Shown: positions 1 to 8,252, numbered from the stretch's first letter. The stretch is 11,178 nucleotides of DNA from a bacterium (GCA_020625635.1 JAHLBL010000040.1:1-11178); one strand, 5' to 3'. Notes: generated by a model not told the origin, from the sequence alone. Numbers and translations: made by a program.

Positions 1-3000
1 TTGCCGCCGATTTCCTCGGGCATATCGAGCGTTATCGAGGGCGAGTAGAGAGTAGTTATGCTCGCGACGCGCGACGCGTTTTTCCAATTGAGATCAGGCT
101 TTTCGTCCTTGTTATCGCTTGTCCGGACATAAACCGAAACGGTCTGGCTGCGGCTTCTGTTTGTCGCCTTCTGCTCACAGTATAACGTAAGCTTTAACGG
201 CAGCGACCAGTCGGTTTCGGGATTATCGTTCCTCTTGATAATTCCCGAATTTATTTTTACGCGGGTTCCGTTCACGGAAGCGTATTTTACGGAATAGTTT
301 TCGTTGGCGTTTCCCTGTAAAATGCTTTCGACTTTTATGCCTGTGATAAACTTGTTGTCAATAGAGCTGATCGTACCCGAAACGCGGTACTGCTCTCCTG
401 TCATAGCTTTGTCCACAGCCGTAAAGCTCGCCTTTGAGGTGTTTTCGGTCGTTTCTCCATCGGGGAGCTTCTGATTGAAATAGACCGTTTCGCCCGACGT
501 GACTGTCAGCGTCTGTTCTGCAATGGGCTTGCTGTCCCATACGTTTTTGTATAGACCTACAGTGTATTCGCCGGGATTTACGATCGTTGAGTTGATCTGT
601 CCCGCGAGGTAGGTTCCGCCGTTATTGATTTTAACGTAATAGCCCGTGTAATCGTTAACGGGGTTCTGATCCTCGTCGAGCTCCTGCCAGCTGATTGTTC
701 CCTTACGGGTGGGAGTCATCTCAACATAGCCGTAGCCGTCCTTGACTTTGACCGTTGCCTTAGCGGTGTCTACGGTGTCGGTAGAGGAGAGGAAAACTTC
801 GTAATCTCCGTCAATAGTTACGGGAAGATTAAAGCGGTCGCCGCTGATTCCGCTTGTCTGGTGCTGAGCCCAGGTTATGGTGGCGTTTTTAACCTCGCCG
901 CCTTTTATAACGAGAGTGATGGCGTTCTGCTTTTTAAGAGTGATGTCCTCTTTTATGTCGGAATTCGAGCCTGCGAGTTCGTCGGAAGTCTTTGAATCAT
1001 ATCCGTTAGCCGCAGCGCTCACGCGGACGGGAACGCGGCTGTAGATTTTTGCGCTGTATTCGCCGTTCTCGTCCGTAACGGTTATAAAGGACGACGAAAC
1101 ATAAAGATGATTCTGCGAGATCGTGACAGTCGCGTTTTTGACGGGATCGCCCTTGTCGTCGACTACCTTACCGCTGACATTGATATTTTTCTCCAGCGGG
1201 GAAAAGCTAAGTTCGAGTTTATCGCCTTCAACCTTGACCGCGGGATAATCGTAGAAGGTGTTCCATGTCGCGGGATCGGCAAAAATAATATTTTTTACAA
1301 AAAGAGGTTTTTTCTCGTCGATCTTTTTAATGAAAAGCTTGCTGCCGTTCTGAACGTTGGTGTATCCTGATCTGATCGATTTGCCTAAAACAATACCTTT
1401 TATATCGTCGGGAATACCAGTGACCGTATAATTGACGAAATCGCTGAGGCTTACATGGAAGGTGATGGTGTTGCCGTCGTATTCGGGCTCACCCTCCATA
1501 ATCTCAACCTTATCGTGCATAGAATCGAAGCAGTATATTTTTGCGTCCGTAACAGTATTTCCGTCCTTGAGAATGTCGGGAATCAAGCTTTCGCTTTTAT
1601 TGCTGTTGTAGGAAAACACTCTGTTTACAATGCTGCTGTCGCTGAGTGTTAATTCGACAAAGTAAGAACTGAAGCCCTCGAGAATCTCGGATTCGGGGAC
1701 GTTTATCATCACCGATCCATCGTTCGGGGTGACTTTGGGCTCGGAGGGCGAAACGCTGACGGTCTGGATGTTGTTTTCCTCGACCTTGAGCTCCGCCTTC
1801 GCGTTCTCGTAGGAGACGTTTCCGCCTGTAACCTCGCCGCAGAACTCGACCTCATAGGTGCCCGCGGGAAGGTCTCCGAGATAGTACGCGGCTTTCTCGG
1901 GGATGGACTTGCTGTTGATGTTTAAGGTTTTGACAACCGAGTTGTCCGAGCTTTTGCGTACAATGAGCTTGTGGAAGTATTTATCGGTTACCTTGTTGTT
2001 GATTATGACCTTGTTGTTGGGGTCGGATACTTTGATTGTGAGTGAAACGGACGCGCTTTCCCATTTTTTGGAGCCGTTCGTCTCTGTCGCTGTGACTTCC
2101 GCGGTGTAATTGCCAGCCTTTGTCGGCTTACCCGAGAGAAATCCGCTGTTATCTACTGTAAGCCAGTCTGCCGCAGAGCCGCTGAGCCTATAGGATGTGA
2201 TTTTTCCGTCGTTGGCGGGTGTTGCCTCGAGCTGAGATGAGTATTTTTTACCCGTAACGCCGCCCGGGAGAGATGCCGTTATAATCTCGGGAAGAGCTTC
2301 AACTGCTGTGTCGCCCGGTACGATGCTGACGCTCGACATAGCGTTGTTGTTTTTGTCTACGACAGCCCAGTCGTCGGTGTAGTGAGTCGTGTCGACAAGC
2401 TGATAATCGGGATCGACCATATCGTAGGTGACGTTGCGGTAGTCATCCTTGAGCGACGCGTACAGCGGGTCGTCGTCCCAGACATAATTCTGAACCAGAG
2501 TGGTCTGGATAACAAAGCCGTCCTCGTCCTCGTAGAGAGCCATAAGCGTGAACTGGAGACAGTCGTGCTCGAGGTTGTCGTTTCTTCTCGTTACGCCCGT
2601 GCGCAGCATAGGCTCGTTTATGCCGAAGTAAACCGTCTCGGCGAAATCGCTGTACTGAGCATAAGGCTTGTTGGGGTTGTAGAAAACGTAGTACTGCGAC
2701 TTCATCTTTTTATCGTAGTACCACGGGATCTCAGCCTTCTTAATAGCGATCCTGCCCGCTTTTCCACCGTTTTTCTCCTTGCCCTTTACAACGAGGGGCT
2801 TGGGGGAGGTGGTGCCCGAAACGTGTATCGCGGAGCCTCCCTTGTAGGAAGCGTTAACGGTAACGTTTTTGTCAAAGCTCAGCACGCCGCTGGATTCGTT
2901 GCCGAACAGCTCGATGCCGTAGTCGAGGACGTTCAGTGTTCCGTTGCCCGTGAAGTTCATCGAGCATTCGCCCTCGTAGCCGAAGGCGGAGATTGAGCTT

Positions 3001-3380
3001 ACGGTGCTTGTGCCCGAGAGCTTGATTTTAAAATCGTCGCCCATATTGCAGATTTCAAAGAATCTTGCTTTTTCCTTGAAGTTCTTCAGTGTAAGAGTGT
3101 TTGACTTTAAATCGTAGCTCACGGCTCCGCCGAAGAGGCTTTTAGCGCCGTGCTTGTTGGTGTAGGCGTACAGAAAGCCGTCGGAATAGTCCGCGCTCGG
3201 CGCCTTTGAGCTCTCGTCGCTTACGGAGATGTAGGAATGATTCTTACCGGGACCGTCAGCCGCCGATGGCGTTTTTCGTGTCTGTGCCGCCATAGCCGAC
3301 ATCGGCACGAGTGACAGGCACAGAATTACCGTCAGAACGATCGAGACCGAACTGAGCAGTATTCGTTTTGATTTTTTCAT
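1..3380 (-). CDS. Large secreted surface protein with Ig-like and carboxypeptidase-regulatory-like domains (5' part only; C-terminus off window)
   Basis: The frame is open without a stop from ATG at 3380 to the left edge, giving 1126 visible codons. The start is fixed by GAGGAGG six bases upstream and by a signal peptide: basic MKKSKR, a hydrophobic core, and a likely cut after AMA or AMAA near residue 31. Residues about 55-200 contain the pattern VSYDLKSNTLTLKNF followed by short repeated beta strands, as in beta-helical carbohydrate-binding surface proteins of the Cthe_2159 kind. Residues about 364-450 resemble a putative Ig/cadherin-like domain (LPGGVTGKKYSSQL ... DNSGFLSGKPTKAGNYT). Residues about 734-800 match a carboxypeptidase-regulatory-like fold (VSGKVVDDKGDPVKNATV ... 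TDENGEYSAKI). No catalytic motif was recognised. It is probably a cell-surface adhesin or scaffold. Whether it ends in a sorting signal cannot be seen. It is divergent from the pilus operon and may share regulation with it, which is inference. Confidence 0.85.
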   Translation of the reverse strand, partial: MKKSKRILLSSVSIVLTVILCLSLVPMSAMAAQTRKTPSAADGPGKNHSYISVSDESSKAPSADYSDGFLYAYTNKHGAKSLFGGAVSYDLKSNTLTLKNFKEKARFFEICNMGDDFKIKLSGTSTVSSISAFGYEGECSMNFTGNGTLNVLDYGIELFGNESSGVLSFDKNVTVNASYKGGSAIHVSGTTSPKPLVVKGKEKNGGKAGRIAIKKAEIPWYYDKKMKSQYYVFYNPNKPYAQYSDFAETVYFGINEPMLRTGVTRRNDNLEHDCLQFTLMALYEDEDGFVIQTTLVQNYVWDDDPLYASLKDDYRNVTYDMVDPDYQLVDTTHYTDDWAVVDKNNNAMSSVSIVPGDTAVEALPEIITASLPGGVTGKKYSSQLEATPANDGKITSYRLSGSAADWLTVDNSGFLSGKPTKAGNYTAEVTATETNGSKKWESASVSLTIKVSDPNNKVIINNKVTDKYFHKLIVRKSSDNSVVKTLNINSKSIPEKAAYYLGDLPAGTYEVEFCGEVTGGNVSYENAKAELKVEENNIQTVSVSPSEPKVTPNDGSVMINVPESEILEGFSSYFVELTLSDSSIVNRVFSYNSNKSESLIPDILKDGNTVTDAKIYCFDSMHDKVEIMEGEPEYDGNTITFHVSLSDFVNYTVTGIPDDIKGIVLGKSIRSGYTNVQNGSKLFIKKIDEKKPLFVKNIIFADPATWNTFYDYPAVKVEGDKLELSFSPLEKNINVSGKVVDDKGDPVKNATVTISQNHLYVSSSFITVTDENGEYSAKIYSRVPVRVSAAANGYDSKTSDELAGSNSDIKEDITLKKQNAITLVIKGGEVKNATITWAQHQTSGISGDRFNLPVTIDGDYEVFLSSTDTVDTAKATVKVKDGYGYVEMTPTRKGTISWQELDEDQNPVNDYTGYYVKINNGGTYLAGQINSTIVNPGEYTVGLYKNVWDSKPIAEQTLTVTSGETVYFNQKLPDGETTENTSKASFTAVDKAMTGEQYRVSGTISSIDNKFITGIKVESILQGNANENYSVKYASVNGTRVKINSGIIKRNDNPETDWSLPLKLTLYCEQKATNRSRSQTVSVYVRTSDNKDEKPDLNWKNASRVASITTLYSPSITLDMPEEIGG

Positions 3381-3386
3381 AACAAT

Positions 3387-3393
3387 CCTCCTC
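3387..3393 (-). promoter_or_regulatory. Ribosome binding site of the leftward surface protein
   Basis: On the minus strand GAGGAGG lies six bases before the ATG at 3380. This strong site supports that start. Confidence 0.85.
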
Positions 3394-3398
3394 ATGTT

Positions 3399-3415
3399 AT
3401 GTTTTTGTAAAACAT
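3399..3415. repeat. 7-bp inverted repeat with 3-bp spacer near the leftward start point (possible operator)
   Basis: ATGTTTT at 3399-3405 and AAAACAT at 3409-3415 are perfect inverted copies around TGT. The repeat lies between the predicted -10 box (3425-3430) and the ribosome binding site (3387-3393) of the leftward gene. A protein bound here would block initiation, or the transcribed repeat could form a small hairpin. The half sites are AT-only apart from one G/C each, so chance is possible. Confidence 0.4.
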
Positions 3416-3424
3416 TACTCAAAA

Positions 3425-3453
3425 ATTATATCATATTTCATTATTTTTGTCTA
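3425..3453 (-). promoter_or_regulatory. Sigma-A type promoter of the leftward surface protein
   Basis: On the minus strand TAGACA (3448-3453, five of six to consensus) is followed by a 17-base spacer and a perfect TATAAT (3425-3430). The predicted start point near 3418 gives a leader of about 38 nt ending in the GAGGAGG site. The 8-mer ACATTACT occurs at 3412-3419 and again at 3458-3465, one copy on each side of this promoter. Confidence 0.75.
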
Positions 3454-3623
3454 TGCTACATTACTTACATAATAGAAAGGGAAAAGAGATACATAATTGT
3501 AAAAATCCAACACAAAATCACTAATATATAATGAAACACACTTTTTGATTAAGGCGGAAGAAAAAAAGTGCGTTATTTTCCTTTTTTGGTAACAAAAATG
3601 TGAAAAATATCAATAATTTGTAA

Positions 3624-3652
3624 TTGACATATATAGAAGTTTGGTGTATTAA
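3624..3652 (+). promoter_or_regulatory. Sigma-A type promoter of the pilus operon
   Basis: A perfect TTGACA (3624-3629) is followed by a 17-base spacer and TATTAA (3647-3652, four of six to TATAAT). The predicted start point is near 3659, where base composition switches from AT-rich to mixed, leaving a leader of about 130 nt before the tip gene. It is the only well-spaced promoter pair I saw upstream of the operon. Confidence 0.6.
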
Positions 3653-3676
3653 ATGTAAAGATATGACACAACTACT

Positions 3677-3756
3677 TCACGCACAGCTGTTTTTACGCTA
3701 CAGGCACAGAGCGGCTGTCCGGAATACGGACGGCACGCTGAAAGAGCTATGCGTGA
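3677..3756 (+). promoter_or_regulatory. Structured 5' leader of the pilus operon (closed stem plus inner hairpin)
   Basis: TCACGCA (3677-3683) pairs with TGCGTGA (3750-3756), and after one C/A mismatch AGCT (3685-3688) pairs with AGCT (3745-3748). The closing stem therefore has 11 pairs and one mismatch. Inside it, 3710-3721 pairs with 3727-3739 around the loop GAATA, giving 12 pairs with one bulged A at 3735 and one G-T wobble. The ribosome binding site begins 20 bases downstream. There is no U-tract, so it is not an intrinsic terminator. It could be an unrecognised regulatory RNA, a protein-binding leader or a stabilising 5' structure. The pairing is seen directly; the function is unknown. 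Confidence 0.5.
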
Positions 3757-3775
3757 TTTGTCGCGATTATATGAA

Positions 3776-3782
3776 GAGGAGG
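3776..3782 (+). promoter_or_regulatory. Ribosome binding site of the tip adhesin gene
   Basis: GAGGAGG lies seven bases before the ATG at 3790 and supports that start, which is directly followed by a good signal peptide. Confidence 0.85.
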
Positions 3783-3789
3783 AAGCATA

Positions 3790-6700
3790 ATGCTCCGAAT
3801 TAAAAAGACAGCCCGCACAGCGGCAGGCAGGACGATTGCCCTGATGCTTGCGCTGCTGATCGTGGCGTCGTTTATGCAAATCGGCATAACGCCCGCAAGC
3901 GTAAGCGCGTCAGGCTCAGCGACTTTGTCGGGCGGCGAAACTATTAATATCAATCTCAGCGACAGCAGCTGGCAGGGCTCCGATATCAGGGTGAAATTCC
4001 TGAACAGCAGCGGAGATGTGATAAGCACCACGACCAAAACCCCGACGGATAATAAGATCTCCGTTACGGGAGTGAACGCCGCTGCGAAGATAAGGCTCGA
4101 GAAGGTCAACGCGACCAAGAGCTCGAACATCACAGCTATGAACGCTGTTATCTCAGCCGCTTCTTCTACGCAGACGGTCGTGTTCTACGACAACACCTCC
4201 TCGAACTGGACCAACCTTAAATACTATGCGTGGAGCAAGATTTCGGGCGTTACCTATAAGGATGCTGACTGGAACAGCCGTAAAAGCATGACTAATCTCA
4301 GCGGTACAAAATTCTATTCCGCGACGATAGATCAGAACAGCAGCCTTTCGGGACCGTACCAGAACATTATCTTCACGGGCAGCGACAAGCAGACCGCGGA
4401 CCTCACACTCAACGCTTCTACCGCGAACAACATCAAGGTTTACAGCTCCACGGAGAACAAGTGGGTTTCCTATACCGACGTTGACAGATCGATCGAGGCT
4501 TCGTTTGCCGACAGAGTTGCCGACAACCTCAACGACCTCTACATAACCTCAAAGACTTCGGCGAAATGGAGTAAATACAACAGCTCGACTCCCAAGAAAA
4601 CGGTTTACTTCAAGCCGAATTCAAACTGGGGTACGGCGTACGTCCACTACGACGACGATGACGACGAGCCTTTCTACACTTCAGTGGCTATGACTACGGA
4701 GAGCACATCTCCGCTTATCTTCAAGGCTGACGTGTATTTAGGAGCGATGGTTTCGTTCTCTAATGGTGCCGACTTCAAGACGTCCTCGAAGAAGGATCAG
4801 GGTTCGGTATTCTCCGACGAGGCAGAGCCTGTTTATGTCTCAAAGGACAGAAACTGGACAACCCTCGAGCTTGCCAAGACGGCTGATACTCTTCCCTCGG
4901 ACTTCTCCGTAACCGATACGAACTTCAGCTCCGTCACCCCCACGGGCGGCGGCAAGGTAGTCGGCTTTGACGCATATTATTACGATTATTATTCCAACAA
5001 TGAACGCTCGGGCGGATGGCGCAGCAGCTTTATCGATGACGACTTCTCTGACGCTTACCGTAAGCAGTTCAGCAATCTTAACGATGAATTGATCGCCATA
5101 GCGAAGAAAACGGAGAATAAAAACTGGAGATATCCGCTGATATTCGGTGATGATGATACCGCGAAAAGATTTATTGTTCAGTATTACAACGATATCAAGG
5201 ACACCCGTACACCTACCATCACTGAGGATAATTTTAAGGCGGCTAACAACTCGAACTTCCTCGGCGGTGACAATGAAAGGAGTATTCTCGGTATCGTAAA
5301 GAGTAATCTCAAGAACGGAAACCTTTATATGACCGACACGCTCAAGGCTCCGTATTTTGACAACGACTGGCTGATGGAGACCTCAACAAGCGAGAAGGAA
5401 GTTCTTTATATCCTCGATAACAAAAAACTGGGGCAGAACAATATTTACTGTAATTTCTGGAAAGAAGGCGTCGGAGCATTCAAGGACGCGCATCCTGAAA
5501 AGGTTGCGGATTCCGTTACGATCAGCGGCAATACAGGCACGCTCTACCGTTATGTTGTAGATAAGAATCTCGGCAGCGTTCAGCTCGCGAGCTCAACCAA
5601 TTACCGCAGCCATTTCTACGAATATAAAGAAAACGGTTCTTACATCGTCAGCAACGTCACCGATGTAATACTGACAAGCGGAGGCACCGTTTCCTCTACC
5701 ATTTACAAGTCGGGTATACAGAATGTAGCGGGCGGAGCGAGAGCAAAGATCATCAGCTCCAAATTCCCGTTCGTTGAGAAAACCGCATCCAACGGCGTAA
5801 AGACCTACACCTTTGACTCCGACGGTTCCTCAAGAAAAGATAACATAGCTTTTGAGTTCAATGACACCGACCTTTCGCAGAGCAAGCTCAAATATTATAA
5901 CAGCGAGGGAGTAAAGGGTAAGCTCGATAAAAAGAACGGTTTCTTCCCGTTTAACACAACGACAAATAATTATCCCCGCAACTACGGCTTCGGCGTAAGA
6001 GTTGATATGGACTTTACTCTTCCCGAGAACGGTATGCTCAACTCAAATACGCCTGCTCAGTTCAACTATTCGGGAGACGACGACGTCTGGGTATTTGTTG
6101 ACGGTCAGCTTATTCTTGACCTCGGCGGCGCTCACAGACCTACTACGGGCTCTATCAACTTCGGCGCGGGTGTGAATACGATCACCTCGACCGCGAATAA
6201 GGTTTACGGCGAGTTCAACACCACCGAAAATAACACCCAGACCGTTGCGATGACAGATAACAATAAAAACGGCGCGGCGGTTACAAAAACCTTCAGCTTC
6301 AACAACACCGACCCCACAAAGAAGCACAAAATGACAGTATTCTATATGGAGCGCGGAACAAACGATTCCAACCTCAGAATAGAATTCTCGATTCAGCCTA
6401 TCCTCAACGAGCTTGACGTTTATAAAGAGGTTGAGATAGACGGTATCAACAACGGTATCGAGGACAGAGTAGACGAGCTCGCCAAGGATTACGACTTTGA
6501 CTTCACGTTTAATCAGAACGGCTTAGGCTACGGCGGCTCGGCAGGAAAGAAATACAATATTGTCCACGCCGACGATTCCACTACCACAGACACAATAAAG
6601 AACGGCAGCTTTAAGCTTAAGCACTACGAAGAGGCGATGTTCAAAAACGATACCGACCTCACGTACGGAAGCTCTATAAGCGTTTCGGAGGCTGTACCGA

Positions 6701-8202
6701 CTCTGTTTGAGTACGATACTTCCATAGACGTAAAGGACAATCTGAAAGGCTCCGATATCGCATTTACTCAGACAGGACGAACGGCGGCGTTTGATTTCAA
6801 AAACGCGGACATGGATTCGACGGAGAGAACGTCGCTGATCGCGGAGTATACCAACACGCTCAAGACGGGTTCGCTCAAGCTGAATAAAAACCTCTATAAG
6901 CAGAACAGCACCGAAAAGAGCGAAAACTTTGTACCGTTTACGTTTACCGTTTCGCTCGACCTTGATAAGGACGGCACCTACGAGACGTACGACCTTGAAT
7001 ATAAGTACAGCGGTCATGCCGATACCTACATCGCCGAGGACGGCGTGGTTCAGATGAGACCTGACCAGCAGATTATATTTGAGGGCATTCCCGCGGGAAC
7101 ACCGTATAAGGTCAGGGAAGCTCCTCTCGCGGGTTACAAAAACAAGGGCGCCGCTACCCAGTCGGGCACGATAGCTCAGGGCGAGAATTCGGTGACCTTC
7201 AACAACGAGGAGTCACCCGCTACAACTATTATGGGTATCACCAAGGAACTCGACGGCGCTGTTTACAGCGGCAATGAATTCACCTTCAGGGCTGAGATAC
7301 TCAGATGGGAAAAACCGGGAGAACCCGTTCCGATCACCACAGGTCTTACATACCACACAAACGAGGTTTATACGATCAACGACGAAGGCAGATATGATTT
7401 CGATCCGTTCGAGGTTATCCCCAACGATGATCACAAGGGAGATTATATCTTTAAAATCAGTGAGATCGACAAGACCGACACTCAGCCGAAGTATAATTAC
7501 GATTCCACCGTATACTACGCTAAAATAACCGTATCACCGGGTACTATCGAGGCGCCTGTTTACTACACTGACGAGGCTTGTACAACGGTTGTCGGCACGG
7601 ACGGAAAGACAAATCCGACCTTCGTAAATACCACAAAGAAGGGTTCAATCACCGTCAACAAGACCGATGCGGACAACAACCCCGTATCGGGAACACAGTT
7701 CGCTTTGATCAAGGTTTCGTCGCAGACCGACGTGGACGAGTATCTCACCCCCGATGATATCAACACGCTCGTTACAACATATCAGTCTGACGCGAACAAG
7801 GTCAATCTGAAATCAACAACGGCGGCTGGTTCAGTTAATTATCCCAACCTCCCCGTTTATCAGGCTGACGGACAGTTTGTATACAGCACCACCGAAAATA
7901 AAATCGTGTGGAGCGACACGTCGGACGATACCGAGAAACAGACCTACTGTATTTTCGAGTATTCACCGACGGACGGCTATCTCCCGAACTACACTAAGAG
8001 CTATGTAGTTCTCGCAGATAAGGAGCACTTCTCCGAGACGTTCAGCTACGTGGACGGCAAGCTTGTAATGCCGAACTCGAGCGGATGGGGAACAAATATC
8101 TTCCTCGTATTCGGACTCGGGATCATCGGCTCGGGAGTTCTGCTCACAACGGCATACGCGCTGAAGCGAAGGCTGAGACCGCGCTATAAATGCCGTCATT
8201 AA
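3790..8202 (+). CDS. Giant pilus tip adhesin: fibro-slime domain protein with starch-binding-like and isopeptide Ig-like domains
   Basis: This 1470-residue secreted wall protein is probably the adhesive tip of the pilus. A signal peptide ends near residue 40 (ASVSA). Residues about 129-208 resemble a CBM25/26-type starch-binding module: VVFYDN, W140, W148, W161, then NIIFTG and TADLTL. A second, weaker copy begins near 271 (TVYFKPNSNW) and includes a five-Asp run at 288-292. Residues about 675-868 are a fibro-slime/PA14-like domain with GDDDVWVFVDGQLILDLGG at 762-780 and YMERGTNDSNLRI at 852-864. Several Ig-like domains follow. Likely isopeptide triads are K1033/E1110/N1138 and K1152/E1225/N1280, the second in a Spy0128-type pilin domain. 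A Cna-B/SpaA-like domain has K1291 and E1390. The C-terminus has the variant sorting signal MPNSSG (1427-1432), a membrane helix (about 1437-1458) and a basic tail. It is the first gene of the operon, 59 bp before the major pilin. Confidence 0.88.
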   Translation: MLRIKKTARTAAGRTIALMLALLIVASFMQIGITPASVSASGSATLSGGETININLSDSSWQGSDIRVKFLNSSGDVISTTTKTPTDNKISVTGVNAAAKIRLEKVNATKSSNITAMNAVISAASSTQTVVFYDNTSSNWTNLKYYAWSKISGVTYKDADWNSRKSMTNLSGTKFYSATIDQNSSLSGPYQNIIFTGSDKQTADLTLNASTANNIKVYSSTENKWVSYTDVDRSIEASFADRVADNLNDLYITSKTSAKWSKYNSSTPKKTVYFKPNSNWGTAYVHYDDDDDEPFYTSVAMTTESTSPLIFKADVYLGAMVSFSNGADFKTSSKKDQGSVFSDEAEPVYVSKDRNWTTLELAKTADTLPSDFSVTDTNFSSVTPTGGGKVVGFDAYYYDYYSNNERSGGWRSSFIDDDFSDAYRKQFSNLNDELIAIAKKTENKNWRYPLIFGDDDTAKRFIVQYYNDIKDTRTPTITEDNFKAANNSNFLGGDNERSILGIVKSNLKNGNLYMTDTLKAPYFDNDWLMETSTSEKEVLYILDNKKLGQNNIYCNFWKEGVGAFKDAHPEKVADSVTISGNTGTLYRYVVDKNLGSVQLASSTNYRSHFYEYKENGSYIVSNVTDVILTSGGTVSSTIYKSGIQNVAGGARAKIISSKFPFVEKTASNGVKTYTFDSDGSSRKDNIAFEFNDTDLSQSKLKYYNSEGVKGKLDKKNGFFPFNTTTNNYPRNYGFGVRVDMDFTLPENGMLNSNTPAQFNYSGDDDVWVFVDGQLILDLGGAHRPTTGSINFGAGVNTITSTANKVYGEFNTTENNTQTVAMTDNNKNGAAVTKTFSFNNTDPTKKHKMTVFYMERGTNDSNLRIEFSIQPILNELDVYKEVEIDGINNGIEDRVDELAKDYDFDFTFNQNGLGYGGSAGKKYNIVHADDSTTTDTIKNGSFKLKHYEEAMFKNDTDLTYGSSISVSEAVPTLFEYDTSIDVKDNLKGSDIAFTQTGRTAAFDFKNADMDSTERTSLIAEYTNTLKTGSLKLNKNLYKQNSTEKSENFVPFTFTVSLDLDKDGTYETYDLEYKYSGHADTYIAEDGVVQMRPDQQIIFEGIPAGTPYKVREAPLAGYKNKGAATQSGTIAQGENSVTFNNEESPATTIMGITKELDGAVYSGNEFTFRAEILRWEKPGEPVPITTGLTYHTNEVYTINDEGRYDFDPFEVIPNDDHKGDYIFKISEIDKTDTQPKYNYDSTVYYAKITVSPGTIEAPVYYTDEACTTVVGTDGKTNPTFVNTTKKGSITVNKTDADNNPVSGTQFALIKVSSQTDVDEYLTPDDINTLVTTYQSDANKVNLKSTTAAGSVNYPNLPVYQADGQFVYSTTENKIVWSDTSDDTEKQTYCIFEYSPTDGYLPNYTKSYVVLADKEHFSETFSYVDGKLVMPNSSGWGTNIFLVFGLGIIGSGVLLTTAYALKRRLRPRYKCRH

Positions 8203-8247
8203 TCAGTAACCACTTTGGTTTAATAAAAATTACATATATTTTAAAAA

Positions 8248-8252
8248 AGGAG
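8248..8252 (+). promoter_or_regulatory. Ribosome binding site that fixes the major pilin start
   Basis: AGGAG preceded by A-rich sequence lies nine bases before the ATG at 8262. An in-frame ATG at 8190 has no such site and would put 24 polar residues before the signal peptide, so 8262 is the start. Confidence 0.85.

Larger units (their letters stand above)
3381..3789. other. Divergent AT-rich intergenic region between surface protein and pilus operon
   Basis: This stretch of about 410 bp separates two outward-facing genes. From 3381 to about 3655 it is very AT-rich and holds both predicted promoters, an inverted repeat at 3399-3415 and short direct repeats. From about 3660 to 3789 GC content rises sharply. 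That part is the predicted transcribed leader of the pilus operon, with strong secondary structure and a 46-codon open frame (3663-3803) that runs into the start of the tip gene. No tRNA, rRNA or known riboswitch was recognised here. Confidence 0.8.

Noticed and set aside
2382..2996. A 204-codon open frame on the plus strand.
   Set aside because: It is antisense to the well-supported leftward surface protein, has no convincing ribosome binding site and gives a protein without recognisable features.
3539..3570. CACTTTTT/AAAAAGTG stem in the intergenic region as a terminator.
   Set aside because: The stem is almost all A-T pairs with a 16-base loop, lies between divergent promoters and follows no gene.
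3678..3756. Possible c-di-GMP-I (GEMM) riboswitch, because the leader contains CACGCACAG as the GEMM-I 5' segment does.
   Set aside because: The following conserved GEMM-I parts (GGCAAACC, the GACGCAAAGCC strand and the tetraloop receptor) are missing, and the pairing seen is a simple closed stem with one hairpin.
6523..7017. A 164-codon open frame on the minus strand within the tip gene.
   Set aside because: It is the complement of coherent Ig-like coding sequence; the translation is valine- and arginine-rich, as expected for a shadow frame.
8208..8220. Hairpin AACCA/TGGTT after the tip gene as a terminator.
   Set aside because: It has only five pairs, a three-base loop and no U-tract; the pilin follows within 60 bp.
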